This document shows, piece by piece, positions 27,023 through 38,900 of a stretch of DNA of 64,000 bases. The notes beneath the pieces are model-generated. The model was not told where the DNA came from, did no database searches, and saw only the letters and a list, made by a program, of their open reading frames with translations. The stretch lies in NCBI GenBank assembly GCA_009741485.1, contig CM019238.1:7669477-7733476 (forward strand). Reading direction: 5' to 3'. Both the position numbers and the translations under genes were made by a program. Positions within the stretch are counted from its first letter, which is position 1; each line of letters opens with the position of its first letter. This DNA comes from Malurus cyaneus samueli (taxonomy: Eukaryota > Chordata > Aves > Passeriformes > Maluridae).

Positions 27023-30000
27023 CACAGGTATGTAAATTCACATGCACGCATGCATTTTTTTTATCACCTAGATTTTCTACTTGCAGCCATGTCTAGTTAG
27101 GCTTAGTGGAAATAACAGAAGTATCTTTTGAAATTGAAGTTTATCACATGAACTAAATTTGGAAATTGTTACGAGAACCAGCCTGCAGTTGCTCATTACT
27201 CCATTAAAAGATTGGTCCTGAGATGACCAGAGCAGCCTTGACAGTCGGCAGGGTGAGCATGCCAAGGGCTGCTTTGCGTAAACAGAAAACTTTTGAAAGA
27301 CATTGTGAAACTAAAGAATTTCACATGGTCCATGAAAAAAATGGGCATTTCTGTTAAAATTAAATGAAAAAAATATTACTCTAATACCTTTCCTTAAACA
27401 GAGAATTAAACAGAAAAAAAACCAAATGAGATGATTTTTGGGAAGGTGCTGAATGAGGCAGGACTGTAGCACAGGATTTTTTTCCAGTCCATTTCTGTGT
27501 GCATATACATTTTTGTGTATTCTTCTCATGCTGTGTGGGTAAAAAGCTGTGTAGAGGAATGGTAAATTATATGACAGAAATAAAGAAGCCGTTTTGAACA
27601 AGACTTCCCCTAAGTTTTTAGAAGAAAAATGTAAGAATAATTTTCTTTTAAAAGTACAAAGCGTTTTTCAGTAGGAAGAATAATTACTTACTCTGGAATG
27701 TGAGCAGGGCACTGGATACCTGACCTATAATTTAGGAAAATAGTGAAGGGGTTTTCATCGGTAATTATTATTATTACAGTAGAACTGTGGGGCCTCGGTT
27801 GAGAGCAGGACTCTGTTGTGCTGCTCATTCTCTATCCTGCAAGAGAGAACCATGGCTGCAGGAATCGTGCTGTGAAGGCAGGGCAGACTGAGGAGGAGAA
27901 GGGAGGAAATGGAGGTAGAAAGTTGAAGGTTGACCCAAGGCTGGGCTGCCCACCAGGACATGGCTGCCTTGCACTGGTAAGTCACTGACAGACCCTCAGC
28001 TGAGCACCATGAGATTTCTGTGTCAACTTTTGTAACCTGGTGTCCCTCATCAGGGAGAATGTCCCGGGTTTAAATGGGTAATGTAATTTTTCTGTGTAAA
28101 AGAGCATCCAGAGGATCACTCCCTTGTACAGGCTCATGGGAATTGGATACATAGATCTTCCTCCAAACTTGCAGGCTTAGAGTACACATTATATGAGAAC
28201 ATGCATTTTTAGGATGTAATGAGTTGATGGTTGGCTCTTTGGTTCACCTTGATGTAATCAAACAAGCATAAGATGCTTCAGACTACAAAGCATTTGCTCA
28301 TGAAGTAAATATTTCACTAGCAAGTTTTTGTGTCAATAAAACATGTTATGGGGGAAATAATGGTGATGGAGTAGAGAATGTGAATAAGACCCTTTTAAAA
28401 AACGTGGTCACTGAATTCTCATAGAGAAGAAACCATATGTTAGTTTCCAAAAAACATGAGTATATTTAAATTCAGTTGTTCTTTTCAAATGCAATACCTT
28501 GATTTTGCTAAGAAAACCAGTAGTGCTTCACTGCTTGAAATATATCTAGTCTATATCTAGTCTACAAATTTACTAAAAGAAATAAGGATCAGTTCTGCCC
28601 TTCCTATTCAGTAGTATTTTCTGCTTTACTTGTAGAGCTGCTCGATTTATCTAATTTAGTGGGTTCCTTTATGGTGATGAATCATTGAATTGGTATTTGA
28701 CAGTGGTTTAGGCCAGTAGAACTGTTCCCCAAGTAAGCATGCACTTGTTTTTTTTGTCCCTGAAATGAGGGGCATGTCCAGTGGTTCCATACCATTTCCA
28801 CGTGTGTTCCTTTGCACAGTGACAAATCAAATAGATTTACGCTTTATTCTCCAAGCTCACAGAGGCAATGGGAAATAAAAGAATGTTTGGAATTTGCAAT
28901 GCTATGTGTAGCAGCTCTGCTTCAGTGGGCGAAAATTTATGTGGGGTATTAGAGTTGGCAAAAGGGATGGGGACAATAGAGAAACTGTGATGTGTTTGTG
29001 CAGCAGCAGAGAGGCCCCATCATTACCCACTGTACAAGCCTTTCCTCATGACACCCTGGGATGCAGATGAATTAAAAGGGAGGAAGGCACATGTTCCAGA
29101 GCCTTGAAAGGTGCTGCCATCAAATTACACTTTCAGGCTGTTTGCTTTTTCCACCTTCTGCAGCGTGGTGACTCAGGAGCAATGGGAGGTTCCTACTCTG
29201 GGCATTTGTTGCTCTTGCTTACCACACATTGCGAATGGAGAGTCGAATGTCTGAGCCAGCTGTGTATTTGTAATGGTTTGTAATGGATATGTGTGTAACA
29301 GAGATGCATGTGATCCGTGCTGAACTTGTGACACAAACTTGGTCAGAATCCAAAATTATCTATGAAAATATCCATGTATGTAAAGAAATAATGCTATTTT
29401 TACCAGCATCATATTCATTACAAACAGGAATCTCATTTAGTGCTGCTGCACTGTGAAACCTGGTGTATAAATATGTTGGAGAATGCAGGTCATAGCTTTC
29501 AAATATATACAATTTTAGTGGACATTTGAGAGAACATTCACAAGTCACAGTAATTTCATTTGCTTTGTTATTGCTTGGTGTTATTAGCATTCTATAATTT
29601 TCCTCTTTTTAAAAAGGATTGTCATGCTGCTGGGAAACCAAAGTGATACTGTTTGCATTAATTGGCTTTTCTGCAGGCTACTCTACTATATGTGATGAAC
29701 ATTGAAGATTAAAAATAGGGAGTTCTGTTGATTCACTGTAGTTTTTGTTTGATGTCATCCACATTTGATATTTCAGCTTGTCCTTGCTAAGAATTGTTCT
29801 ATTCTTTTTATCCTTTGGATAAGTAAGAGCAATCCTGGTGCCAAAGCACAGTGAAGGCTAGGTAAACTTATTGAGGTCAGACAGAAGTTCCACCTGGCAT
29901 TGAACTCTGTAAGTTTACCTTACAAAAAACCCTGAGTCTTCATTGTGCTGTTACCCTGGAACTGCTCCTGCGTGCCACCGTGCCTGCTCTTTATAATGCT

Positions 30001-31716
30001 CTTATCTTGGAACAGTTCATGGGAGTGCTGCTGAGTGACGAAAAATGCTACATTTTTAGCAGTGAGGGCAAGTCCTTTGTTTCAGCATAGAAAACATGAT
30101 TTCCATCTACACAGACTTCAAAAGAAACAGTGGGAATTCTTGAGAGCCTGATTATCATGGCATAATCACATTATCAGAGAGATTAGAAGCACTTTACTGT
30201 GTCCTTATGCTTTAGTGACACTCTAAGGCACTGGACAAAATCTTCAAGTACTGTTAAAATCTTTCTTGTAGGGCACTAAGGCAGGAGAGACCTTTTTAGC
30301 TGTGGGCACTGAAATCACAGAGAACATGTTTAATTCTCCTGTCAGAGAGCTGCTCATCCAAACATAAGAAGAAGATGTAGTTGCTGGTCTTTACTTCCCA
30401 GTCTAGACATATTTCTCAGAGCAACCTGCAGCAGAGCAAAACAAAACCTTCCTAAAATGTTAATTCCAATCAGTTCCAGTCATTGTGGAACACTGTCATT
30501 AACCAGGCAGTCAAACTAATGGAATACAGAAGTATTAGAAATTCAGACAAATGAGGAATTCACAGTTGTATTTTCTCCACAAACCTTGTTGGACTCTTGG
30601 TTGCCATTTCTTTTGTGGGAGGCAGTTGTCTGTAAGTGTGAGTGTGCCCATTTTTAGGTTACGCCTCAGCACTGCTGTGTTGCCTTGAGGTAAACAGCCC
30701 ATAATCCATGCTTTGTAACTAAGTTTTTGCCTGAAAGCCCCTGAATTGTTTGTAATTGTGGGAAATTCAGTCTCAGCTGTAACTTTTTTAAGGGAGAGCA
30801 AAGCATGTGATTTTTAACATGCTTCTTGTTGTGTATGGTTGCCAAGGACCTCTGAAGATTTGGGGATTAATGCTCTGATTATATAGGTTTCCAATATAAA
30901 GGATTCCATTGATAATTAGGCCAGAGTGAAGAAAGCTAAAAATAATCAACAGAAAAGCCTTTTCAGATGAGAATCTGTGCCTCTAGAAGTGCACACTATG
31001 GACAGTGTCTAGACAGAAAAGGTATGAAATATCAAACATGCACTTGACCTCAGTTAAAAGGCCAGGATGAAACAATCACAACAGAAAGAGTGTCATGGGA
31101 GAATTGTTGCAGTTAAAAGAAAACTGCTCCAGCAATGACGACATGTGGAATATGGGAAAAATATTTTAGCCTGAGCAGGTATTAAAAATGATCCTGGAAA
31201 AAAGAGTTTTTAAAATCAATTACAGTTTGTTTCACTTTGCTTGATTTTAAACATAAAAATGCATAAACAATCAATTTTTAAATTAACTGTAGAAGTCTTT
31301 TACCTGCCAAGCCGTGGAGTCAGGTCTTTGTATGTCTCCAGCTGAGATTACTAAAACACTTGCAGCAGGGAGCTGCATTCCTTCTGCTGTTTTACAGAGT
31401 TAGGGAAATAGCAGTGTAACACACTTCCATGGACATGTGAATTAAAAGCAGGGGAATTTATGCGGTGTGAGGTTTCATTTTTTTAAACTTCCCTCCTCCA
31501 TTCTGTATATTTTAGTGTAAGGCTTGATTCTTAGTGTGTTTTTAATCCACTGATTGCCTTGCCAGCAGAAAGCAGAGCCACAGACTACATTTTCTGTTGA
31601 TACTCAGGGGCTCAGCCGGATCTCTTTGGCGTTGTCTCCTCTTGAAGCAGGAGGGAAGGGCAGACCCGTAACACGGAGCGGTGTCCGGCACTCGAGGGCT
31701 CCTCCGGGCCGGGCAG

Positions 31717-32046
31717 CACCCGGGATCCCGCGGGGCCCGCTCCATCTGCCGGCAGCACCCCCGGGATCCCCGCGGGCCCGCTCCATCTGCCGGCAGCACC
31801 CCCGGGACCCCGCGGGGCCCGCTCCATCTGCCGGCAGCACCCCCGGGATCCCCGCGGGGCCCGCTCCATCTGCCGGCAGCACCCCCGGGATCCCCGCGGG
31901 GCCCGCTCCATCTGCCGGCAGCACCCCCGGGATCCCCGCGGGGCCCCCTCCATCTGCCGGCACACCCCCGGGATCCCGGCGGGGCCCGCTCCATCTGCCG
32001 GCAGCACCCCCGGGATCCCCGCGGGGCCCGCTCCATCTGCCGGCAG
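31717..32046. repeat. CpG-rich 42-bp minisatellite with palindromic units, 8 copies
   Basis: Eight tandem units of 39-42 bp are visible. Each contains CCCGGGATCCCCGCGGGG, then GCTCCATCTGCCGGCAG. Two perfect 10-bp palindromes recur: CCCCGCGGGG in the unit centre and CTGCCGGCAG at unit junctions. The sixth unit lacks the final AG and has CCC in place of CCG, the seventh has an extra CA and GGCGG, and the third lacks one base. The flanks (about 31620-32100) are also CpG-rich, unlike the AT-rich intron around them. The open frames of up to 268 codons across the array follow from the GC content and a unit length divisible by three. The array lies about 740 bp upstream of exon 3. Confidence 0.95.
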
Positions 32047-32109
32047 CGCCCGGCACTGCGCCGCGGAACCGGGCCTTGGGGGCTGCCAGCGAGATGGACA
32101 CTGCTGTCC

Positions 32110-32560
32110 ATAACTGGACACCGAGGTGATGGAGCGTGTCCAGACAAGGGCAGCAAAGCAGATGAAGGTCTGGAGCACAAGTGTGAGGAGAAGCGGCTGA
32201 GGGAGCTGGGAGTTTTTGGCCTGGAGAAAAAGAGGCTCATTGCGGGCCTTACCGCTTTCCACAACTCTCTGGAAGGAGGTTGTGCTGAGGTGGGGATCAG
32301 CGTCTTCTCCCGGGCAGCCAGTGATAGGACAAGAGGAAATAGCCTCAAGTTGTGCTAGGGGAGACTTAAGATGGAAATTAGGAAAAATTTCTTTGCTGCA
32401 AGAGTGGTTAAGAATTGGAACATAGTGGAGTCACCATGGCTGGAAGTGTTCAAAAAATGAACAGATGTGGTACTTGGCAATATGATTTAATGTGATAAGA
32501 GGTACTCAGTCAAAGGTTGGACTTGATGTTGGAGGAATTTTCCAGCATTAATGAGTCATC
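32110..32560 (+). mobile_element. CR1 LINE 3' fragment, sense orientation
   Basis: The plus-strand translation shows the C-terminal end of a CR1 reverse-transcriptase ORF in decayed form: ERVQ.RA.K at the start, then RLRELGVFGLEKKRL, GGCAEVG, SDRTRGNSLKL and IRKNFFAARVV.NWN. It continues into the usual 3' tail (GTTGGACTTGATG followed by TTTTCCAGCATTAATGA). Frameshifts and in-frame stops show it is dead. It is 5'-truncated, as is typical of the family, and begins within about 65 bp of the end of the 42-bp array. Boundaries are approximate. Confidence 0.88.
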
Positions 32561-32784
32561 ACCAGCTGGGCAAGTAAGGTGGTTGTCCTTCTGTACTCTG
32601 CACTGATGTGGCCCTACCTCAAGCCCTGTGAGCAATCCCTTGGTCTGAGAATGGACAAGAAAAAACTTTAGGATGTTGTAGCTACTCAGAGAAGCATCAA
32701 ATCACATTAAAAATAGAGTTGGAAAGAGTAATTACAGAGGAGTTTGTGAGCATGGTACATTGACCTGTTTTTATTGTATATTAG

Positions 32785-32919
32785 GGTCGACCAGGACCGA
32801 TTGGGCTTCAAGGACCAATAGGAGCACCTGGATTTACTGGCCCAGAAGGTTTGCCAGGAGCAAAAGGTGAGAGAGGAGCAGTGGGCCCTCCCGGACCAGC
32901 TGGGCAGAAAGGTGACAAG
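32785..32919 (+). CDS. COL4A6: COL4A6 exon 3 (first helix exon in window)
   Basis: 135 nt, 45 codons, phase 0 at both ends. It begins [13 protein letters not shown] and ends GPAGQKGDK, uninterrupted Gly-X-Y. The acceptor is ATATTAG|GG and the donor AAG|GTAGGC. In human the equivalent segment follows directly on the Cys-rich 7S region, which is why the upstream 32.8 kb is called intron 2. The following intron (32920-34044) holds nothing recognisable. Confidence 0.95.
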
Positions 32920-35900
32920 GTAGGCTCAACTGTGACTTTGCTGTCCCTACAGTTGTTTTATTGCCTTGTATATACTTTTGACTGAATAAAGACAATATTA
33001 GGCTATCTGTTCAGAGGTAAAAATACAATGACTATTCAACAGTATATTTTAAAAATTATCTGCATTTATTTTTGAATGAGAGTACAGATCCTAAAGCTGC
33101 TGAACAGTGTAGCCGTTCTTGTAGGTGAACCACAGCCAATTAAGTATTGCTATTGCGAGTAGTCTGTCACTTCATATGCTGTGGGGTATGTTGGTGTTAT
33201 TCACACTCTATTCAGAGAGACATGGAGCTCGTTCCTATGTAGAAGATCCTGAGCTGATGTCTAGAAAAGCAAAAAGAATGGGTACTAAATGAATCTGCAA
33301 TTCAGTTTTGCAGATACAATAAATGACATCATATTAAATGGAGTAACCCATAAGATGTAGGTGCCAGTGAATGCAATGTGCAAGATTGGAAGCAATTTCT
33401 CTACACTGAAAAAGTCCATTTACTCCAGGACTGTTTCTATCCAAGAAATGATGCATATGCAGTGCCAACATGCCATAAGATTCTCTCTTTCTTCATCCCT
33501 TGTGGGAGCAATATACTTTACCTTTCCAAAGCAAGAAGCATTTAGCCTGGATATTCTGCTTACACATTCTGTTTTGCTACTATCCAGAGCAGAGCAAAAA
33601 AGTGTGGTAATTGCTTGCAACTTGGGCAGTCCGAAGTTAATGCAGTGATCTGTTTATCTCTGGGGGTCCTATCCAAGTGTAGACAGGAAAATGCGTAATT
33701 CCTGTTGAAACTCTAGGAAAGTCAAGGGTTAAGTTTATACTAGATTATTTATTTTCCTGGCATCTTGTTTTCTCCAGATGTGCAGTAGGAGATGATATTT
33801 TTACTTTAAATTGCCTGATTAAAACATTCCTGAAACACTCATTTGGCATCCAGTCAAGCTCAGATGCTCAGTTCCTATCTTCACTGACCCCTGTGGTCAC
33901 AGAGAATCTGCATGAGATAGTTTGTTCGTTTAGATTTTGAAAGCAGAGGTCCAAGACTGAAAGTGTTGCAGTGAAAAATACCTCACAGGTAACTGAAATG
34001 TGCGGACTGATGAAGTGAAATATAATGTGTACTCTTTTCTTCAGGGTCCAATGGGAGTTCCAGGATTTCAGGGCATCAACGGGATCCCAGTAAGTTTGCA
34101 TATGTAAATATAAATCACCGGAATGTTAATCACAACCAAAAGCACCTGAACATGATTAGATTGTCATAGCATATGCATAGTATACCTTGTAATTGCTTGT
34201 TTCTCTCTGGAGGAAAATGGCCATGTTTGTTAATCTACCTGGTGATTCCATGCTGTTTTGTAAGAGGTTTGGATCCTCTTATGGGATATAGGAAGTTGAT
34301 ACATATCAGAAAGTGAGCCTGAGTTACATGGGGATCCTTTGCATCATTGTCTCCTTCAATCATCTTTTGCTGTGATGAACATCACTGGCATGAATGAAAG
34401 CAGTGATGAGGGCTGAGGCCCTCCAGATAATCCTTACTTCTCTTCTAGGTGCTAGTTCTTAGGTTTAGATCAGGTAACAGATAAGTAACCACTTTCTTTG
34501 ACCATCAGGAAATTTTTGTTTCCTTCATTCTTTAGAACTTTACATTCTAATGACAGTTTGCAAAAAATTATGTGCCTTGGCCTGCTTTCTTTTCCTTTTC
34601 CTTTCTCCAGTGATTTTTGCAAAGATCCTTCAGGAGGCTCCTTCTGATATTAAAATTCTGTTTATTTTCTTGATGACATTTTTCCATCCTGTGTATCACT
34701 GTGCCTTCAGACTATGCTGATATTCTTTCTCATCTTTCCTGCTTTCTCAGCTGGCCAGGAGCTCCAGCAGTTGAGCTGTGTTTTCTTACTTCCTATCAAA
34801 AACTGAATTGTGATAGATTGGCTGAAAATGCACAGTTGGCCTTGTAAATGAGCTTGTTTGATTCCAGTTCCTTCCTGGCCCTTGTCCTTCACTCCCCCTC
34901 TGCTCATCCTTGCCTGTTTTCTCTCCTGCTCTACTCCCTTGCTGCTTTTTTTTTTTCTTTTACCACTAGCCAACTGTCTATGTCTGAAGAGAACAAGCTG
35001 TTCCCATAATACTTAATTTAATTGAACACACTGTGGGAACATGCTGTTCTCAGGGTATTTTTTCAGATGAGGCTCTGGAGAAAGGGGATTCCCAACAATG
35101 AGGGAAGCAGAGATAGAGCAACAGCCATTGCCAGGTAGTTGGCATCGACAGGCATTCCAAGGAGAGAGCAGGGGAGGCAGATGAGTGAATTCAAAGCCTC
35201 CAGCACATGCAGATCTATTCTGCTTTGCACATTCTGCAGGTGGGTGAAAGAGGCAGATTTTGCTGGTCATGAACAGCAAAGTGCTGAACACTGTGGGTCT
35301 TCTGTGTCACAAGTGCAGGACAAAAAAAGGGGAAAGGGAAACTAGTTCATACGGTTTACATTATAGGTGCTGAGATAAATGCTTCCATTGTAGAATGAAA
35401 ATAGCAACCACCACTGCTTGAGTAAATGTTTTTACTTTTGCTATTACATTTCTGGGTAGGCAGTAACTTAAGTTTTTTGTGAAGTGTATACAAATGTTGG
35501 CACTTTACATGGATGTGTGAAATGCAGAGCGAAGGAGAGAGCAGTGGGTGTCTGATAGATGAGAGAAGTAAAAATATAATGCTATCTCTGCACATCTAAA
35601 TATGAAGAGAGATGCTTTGTAGCATGCAGGTATGTTAATGTGGGCAGGTGTAGTTTACCCATGGCCATGGGCAAGGCCCTTATTCGGAGGGGAATCCCAC
35701 TGTTGACCTTAAGGGAAGGTGGTATTCCATAGAGTTCCCTTGGGGAATGTTGGTGGCAAGTAAATCATGTTGTTGCAGCTGGCCTGACTAATCCCTCTAA
35801 CCTAATAAATACAGCAGCTACACGTGTTTATTGCTAGACTTTCATGTCGTGCTGTGGGAAAAACCCTCAAATCCTTAGACCTACTTGGGAAGTTTATTTT

Positions 35901-38900
35901 TTCCTATAGGACAATATTCAAGGGCGCCTCTGGTAAAGGCTGGAACTGGAGCTGGGAGATGTATATAGCTTTTAATGAACTGTCCAAGGAGTTCTAGAAG
36001 GAAATACTTATATAAGTGAGCCCGTGCCATGAAAGCCAGAGCTATATGTAGAGGCATTTTGTGACCTTACTAGAGTAAACGCAAGCACTTGGTGATGGCT
36101 GTAGAAAGGCCACTTGCTGTAGCAGCAACCCTTGAAACTGTTTATTCAATTAGTTTTGTATTCATCCTTAACTGCATTTGTTTCTCTGTTTTAAAATATT
36201 CATTGAGTTCTCCTGTTGGGATGGCCTTTGTGCTGTTTGATTTAGAAAAGGGGCCTCTTGGGATCAGAGTGTCAGTGCATGAGCAAGAGTCAGATAAAGG
36301 AGGACCCAGATAACCAGTTCAAGTTTCCTTATCTGTCTCACACCAAATGTCTCCTTTTGTGAAAACAGGGAGCACAAGCATCTCTCCAGCCTGTGTTTTA
36401 CCTCAGATCTGTAAACTAATCACTCTGACATGTATAAGTAAAGCCTGTGAAAGTCTTCTGCTTTAGTCAGTTGAGGTGCTTGTGTTCAATCAGCCCATCT
36501 GCCAAAACAGGAATTAGAGGAGGTGAGAGCAATGAAACTATTAACCACCACTTTTTCAGGTCAAAACATCTTTTTAAATCAGTATTTTAAACCCCTGGGA
36601 GAAAGGTTCTTTTAAGGCAGGACTTAGCAACTCTCAAGGAAGTCAGTTGTGGGTGTTCAGCATCTCCTCAGGTAAGGGTTTTAAAACAAAATATTATGAA
36701 CTCTGATTGCAGATCACCTATAAAGCAAGACATCCTGTGGGTTGTTTTCCTAAAGCAAAAGAGACAGAATGTGTGCCTGTGTGTCAGTCTGTGTCATGCT
36801 TTGGCTCAGAACCACAGATATGGATGCCATGGGATTAAGTGACAGGGCACAGATTTATTTAGCACACATAAGAAATGACTGCCATCAGCATACTCTGTGT
36901 CCTCTCTCTGTGAGCCCTACTCACATATTAACAGGATACCAAAGCCCTTTGGGCAACTTACAGGCTGTGTTGGTGTGAGAGTTAGGAGATCTCCCCCAAA
37001 GCGTTTCCCAGGACATGGCTCAGCCAGCAGCTGCCTGCCACGGGCTGGCTCTCAGCCAGCACTAAAGCTGGAGCAGCTTGACTCCCTGTTGTCTCACTCT
37101 GGGGCAGATGTTGGCCCTTCCAGCTTCACTAAACCTTGCAGCTGGTCACCTTGTGCTGTAACCAGATACATGTGCACTTGTCCCACATAGCTCCTGCCTT
37201 TTATTGGTGCTGTAAACAAAGTGAAAGACCTGGTAGACATTGGCAGCTCTGCCTTCCCTCTGCAGTCACTGCTCATCCTGTCAGTGACTTGATACTCTTG
37301 GCTATGGCATCCTTCATGGACTAAATTAATTAAATATTTCTATGAGACAAATGTAAGTGACAATAAATTGATGCTTCAGCCTACTCCTGTTGCTTGCCTG
37401 GCAAGTCCCTGCTTTCACACCACATGTGGGTATTTTGACAAGCAGACTTTAAGCATCAGAGCAACTAATACTGTTACTGTTAAAGCAGTGGTCCCTGATG
37501 GTAATGCTTTGACGTGACTTCATTCCATGGCTTGTTAAATCTCAAATTTATATTTGTCAGGGTGAACTGCCTCAATCCTGTAGTTGAGACACACTTGACA
37601 TTCATTTAGTTTTTACCTTGTTGACTGACAGAAAGCAGATCAGGTCTCTCTCGATTTTGTTGGCACAAATCTCAATGCAGTTGCCAAATGAGCTGGACCA
37701 AAGACCTAATCTAACTGAAAATTAACCCCATTAAGAAACACAACGGTTATTTCTTTGCTGTGTTTGTTTCCTACTCTGCCAGCACAGGAGGAGGTACGTG
37801 TTAGTAAGCAGCAGTGTCCAATAGCTCTCCTGGCAAGAGCTGAGACCAGTGGTCAGCTTGAGTATTTAATAATTATGGCCTAAATTGCTCTGCCTTGAGA
37901 AAGGCTTTCTGCTACTGTGTGAACCCAGCTTCCCATCTATAAAATTAAGATTATAGCATCCCCGCATTTTTGCACGGGATTTAAAGATCCTTAGATAAAA
38001 GGCTTTACATTACTGCGAAGTTCTCATTGAATTTGGTCAGAGCTATGCTGTTGGCTTGGACTGGGAAGGCCTTTAGTGTTGCAAATGTGTTTTATTTTAA
38101 GTGTCAGGCATGAAGGATTGTTAATGTTCTGCTTTATCTCCATTTTATCCATGTTTATTTTTTTACTTTCCTAATGTGAGTCATGACTTGCTTAGTGCCA
38201 TATCTTAAAGATGAATCTTTGGGATCAAACAAAAGTACTTCAGGGATGAGTCAAGATCACTGTGTACACAGGGGAGAGAGAGATTTGTCAAGTTACTCAT
38301 ACTATCTCCCTAAGTTTAATTTTTCTTCTTGCCTTTAAACAATGTCATTGAGTGCCACAGGACTCATTTAAGGAAAAGCAACATAGAATAAGGAGCTGCT
38401 TGAAACCAGGGCAATGTGACTGACAGTTCTGCCTTCTACCCTCATGTACTCATATGTCACTGAAGAAAAAGTACCTAAAGTCTCCAACTTTGATCTCCTT
38501 TGCATTAGTTGAGTAAACTCCAGTCAAATTACAAGAGCTATACCAGTGCAAAGGAGATGTGAAATCAGAATTAGGAGCAATTGCATTTTGCTCTGCTTGA
38601 TTAATAATTGACCATTACAAATACTTTTTAAAAAACGTTGTTAGCTTAATTGGATCTTTCTCTCAGTTGTTTTGCCTAAGGTCTTATGTTTAATATAACA
38701 AATAAAGCTGTTCTGCTTGAATGGCCTGATGCTGGAGCTTTAACATCTGTTGATCTATTAAAAGAAAGAATCCACACTGGAGAGGAAGAGAAATCACTGA
38801 AACTCCAAGCAGATTGGAATTATAAATGCTCAGTATTGTTGAGTCTGCCTCTGCTCTTGCTCTTACATGAGCAACTTCCATTGCTGGTGTCAGGTGGACC

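Larger units (their letters stand above)
13375..31716. other. Non-coding; central and proximal part of COL4A6 intron 2
   Basis: No exon, RNA gene or clear transposon was recognised. Only simple repeats stand out: T runs at about 15235-15250 and 21627-21654, a pyrimidine CCTT/CTGC tract at about 24021-24064, an A-rich run at about 25547-25573 and a TA repeat at about 26997-27022. I looked for the Cys-rich 7S exon (CGGQDCS-like) and did not see it, but a by-eye search is not exhaustive. Confidence 0.55.

Noticed and set aside
31542..32358. Long open frames (up to 268 codons) in several frames on both strands
   Set aside because: They span the GC-rich 42-bp array (unit divisible by three) and the adjoining CR1 fragment. 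The openness on both strands is compositional.
1..32784. Search for the 7S exon (CGGQDCS-like) or a separate gene in the upstream part
   Set aside because: Nothing convincing was seen by eye. A translated search would be needed to be certain.
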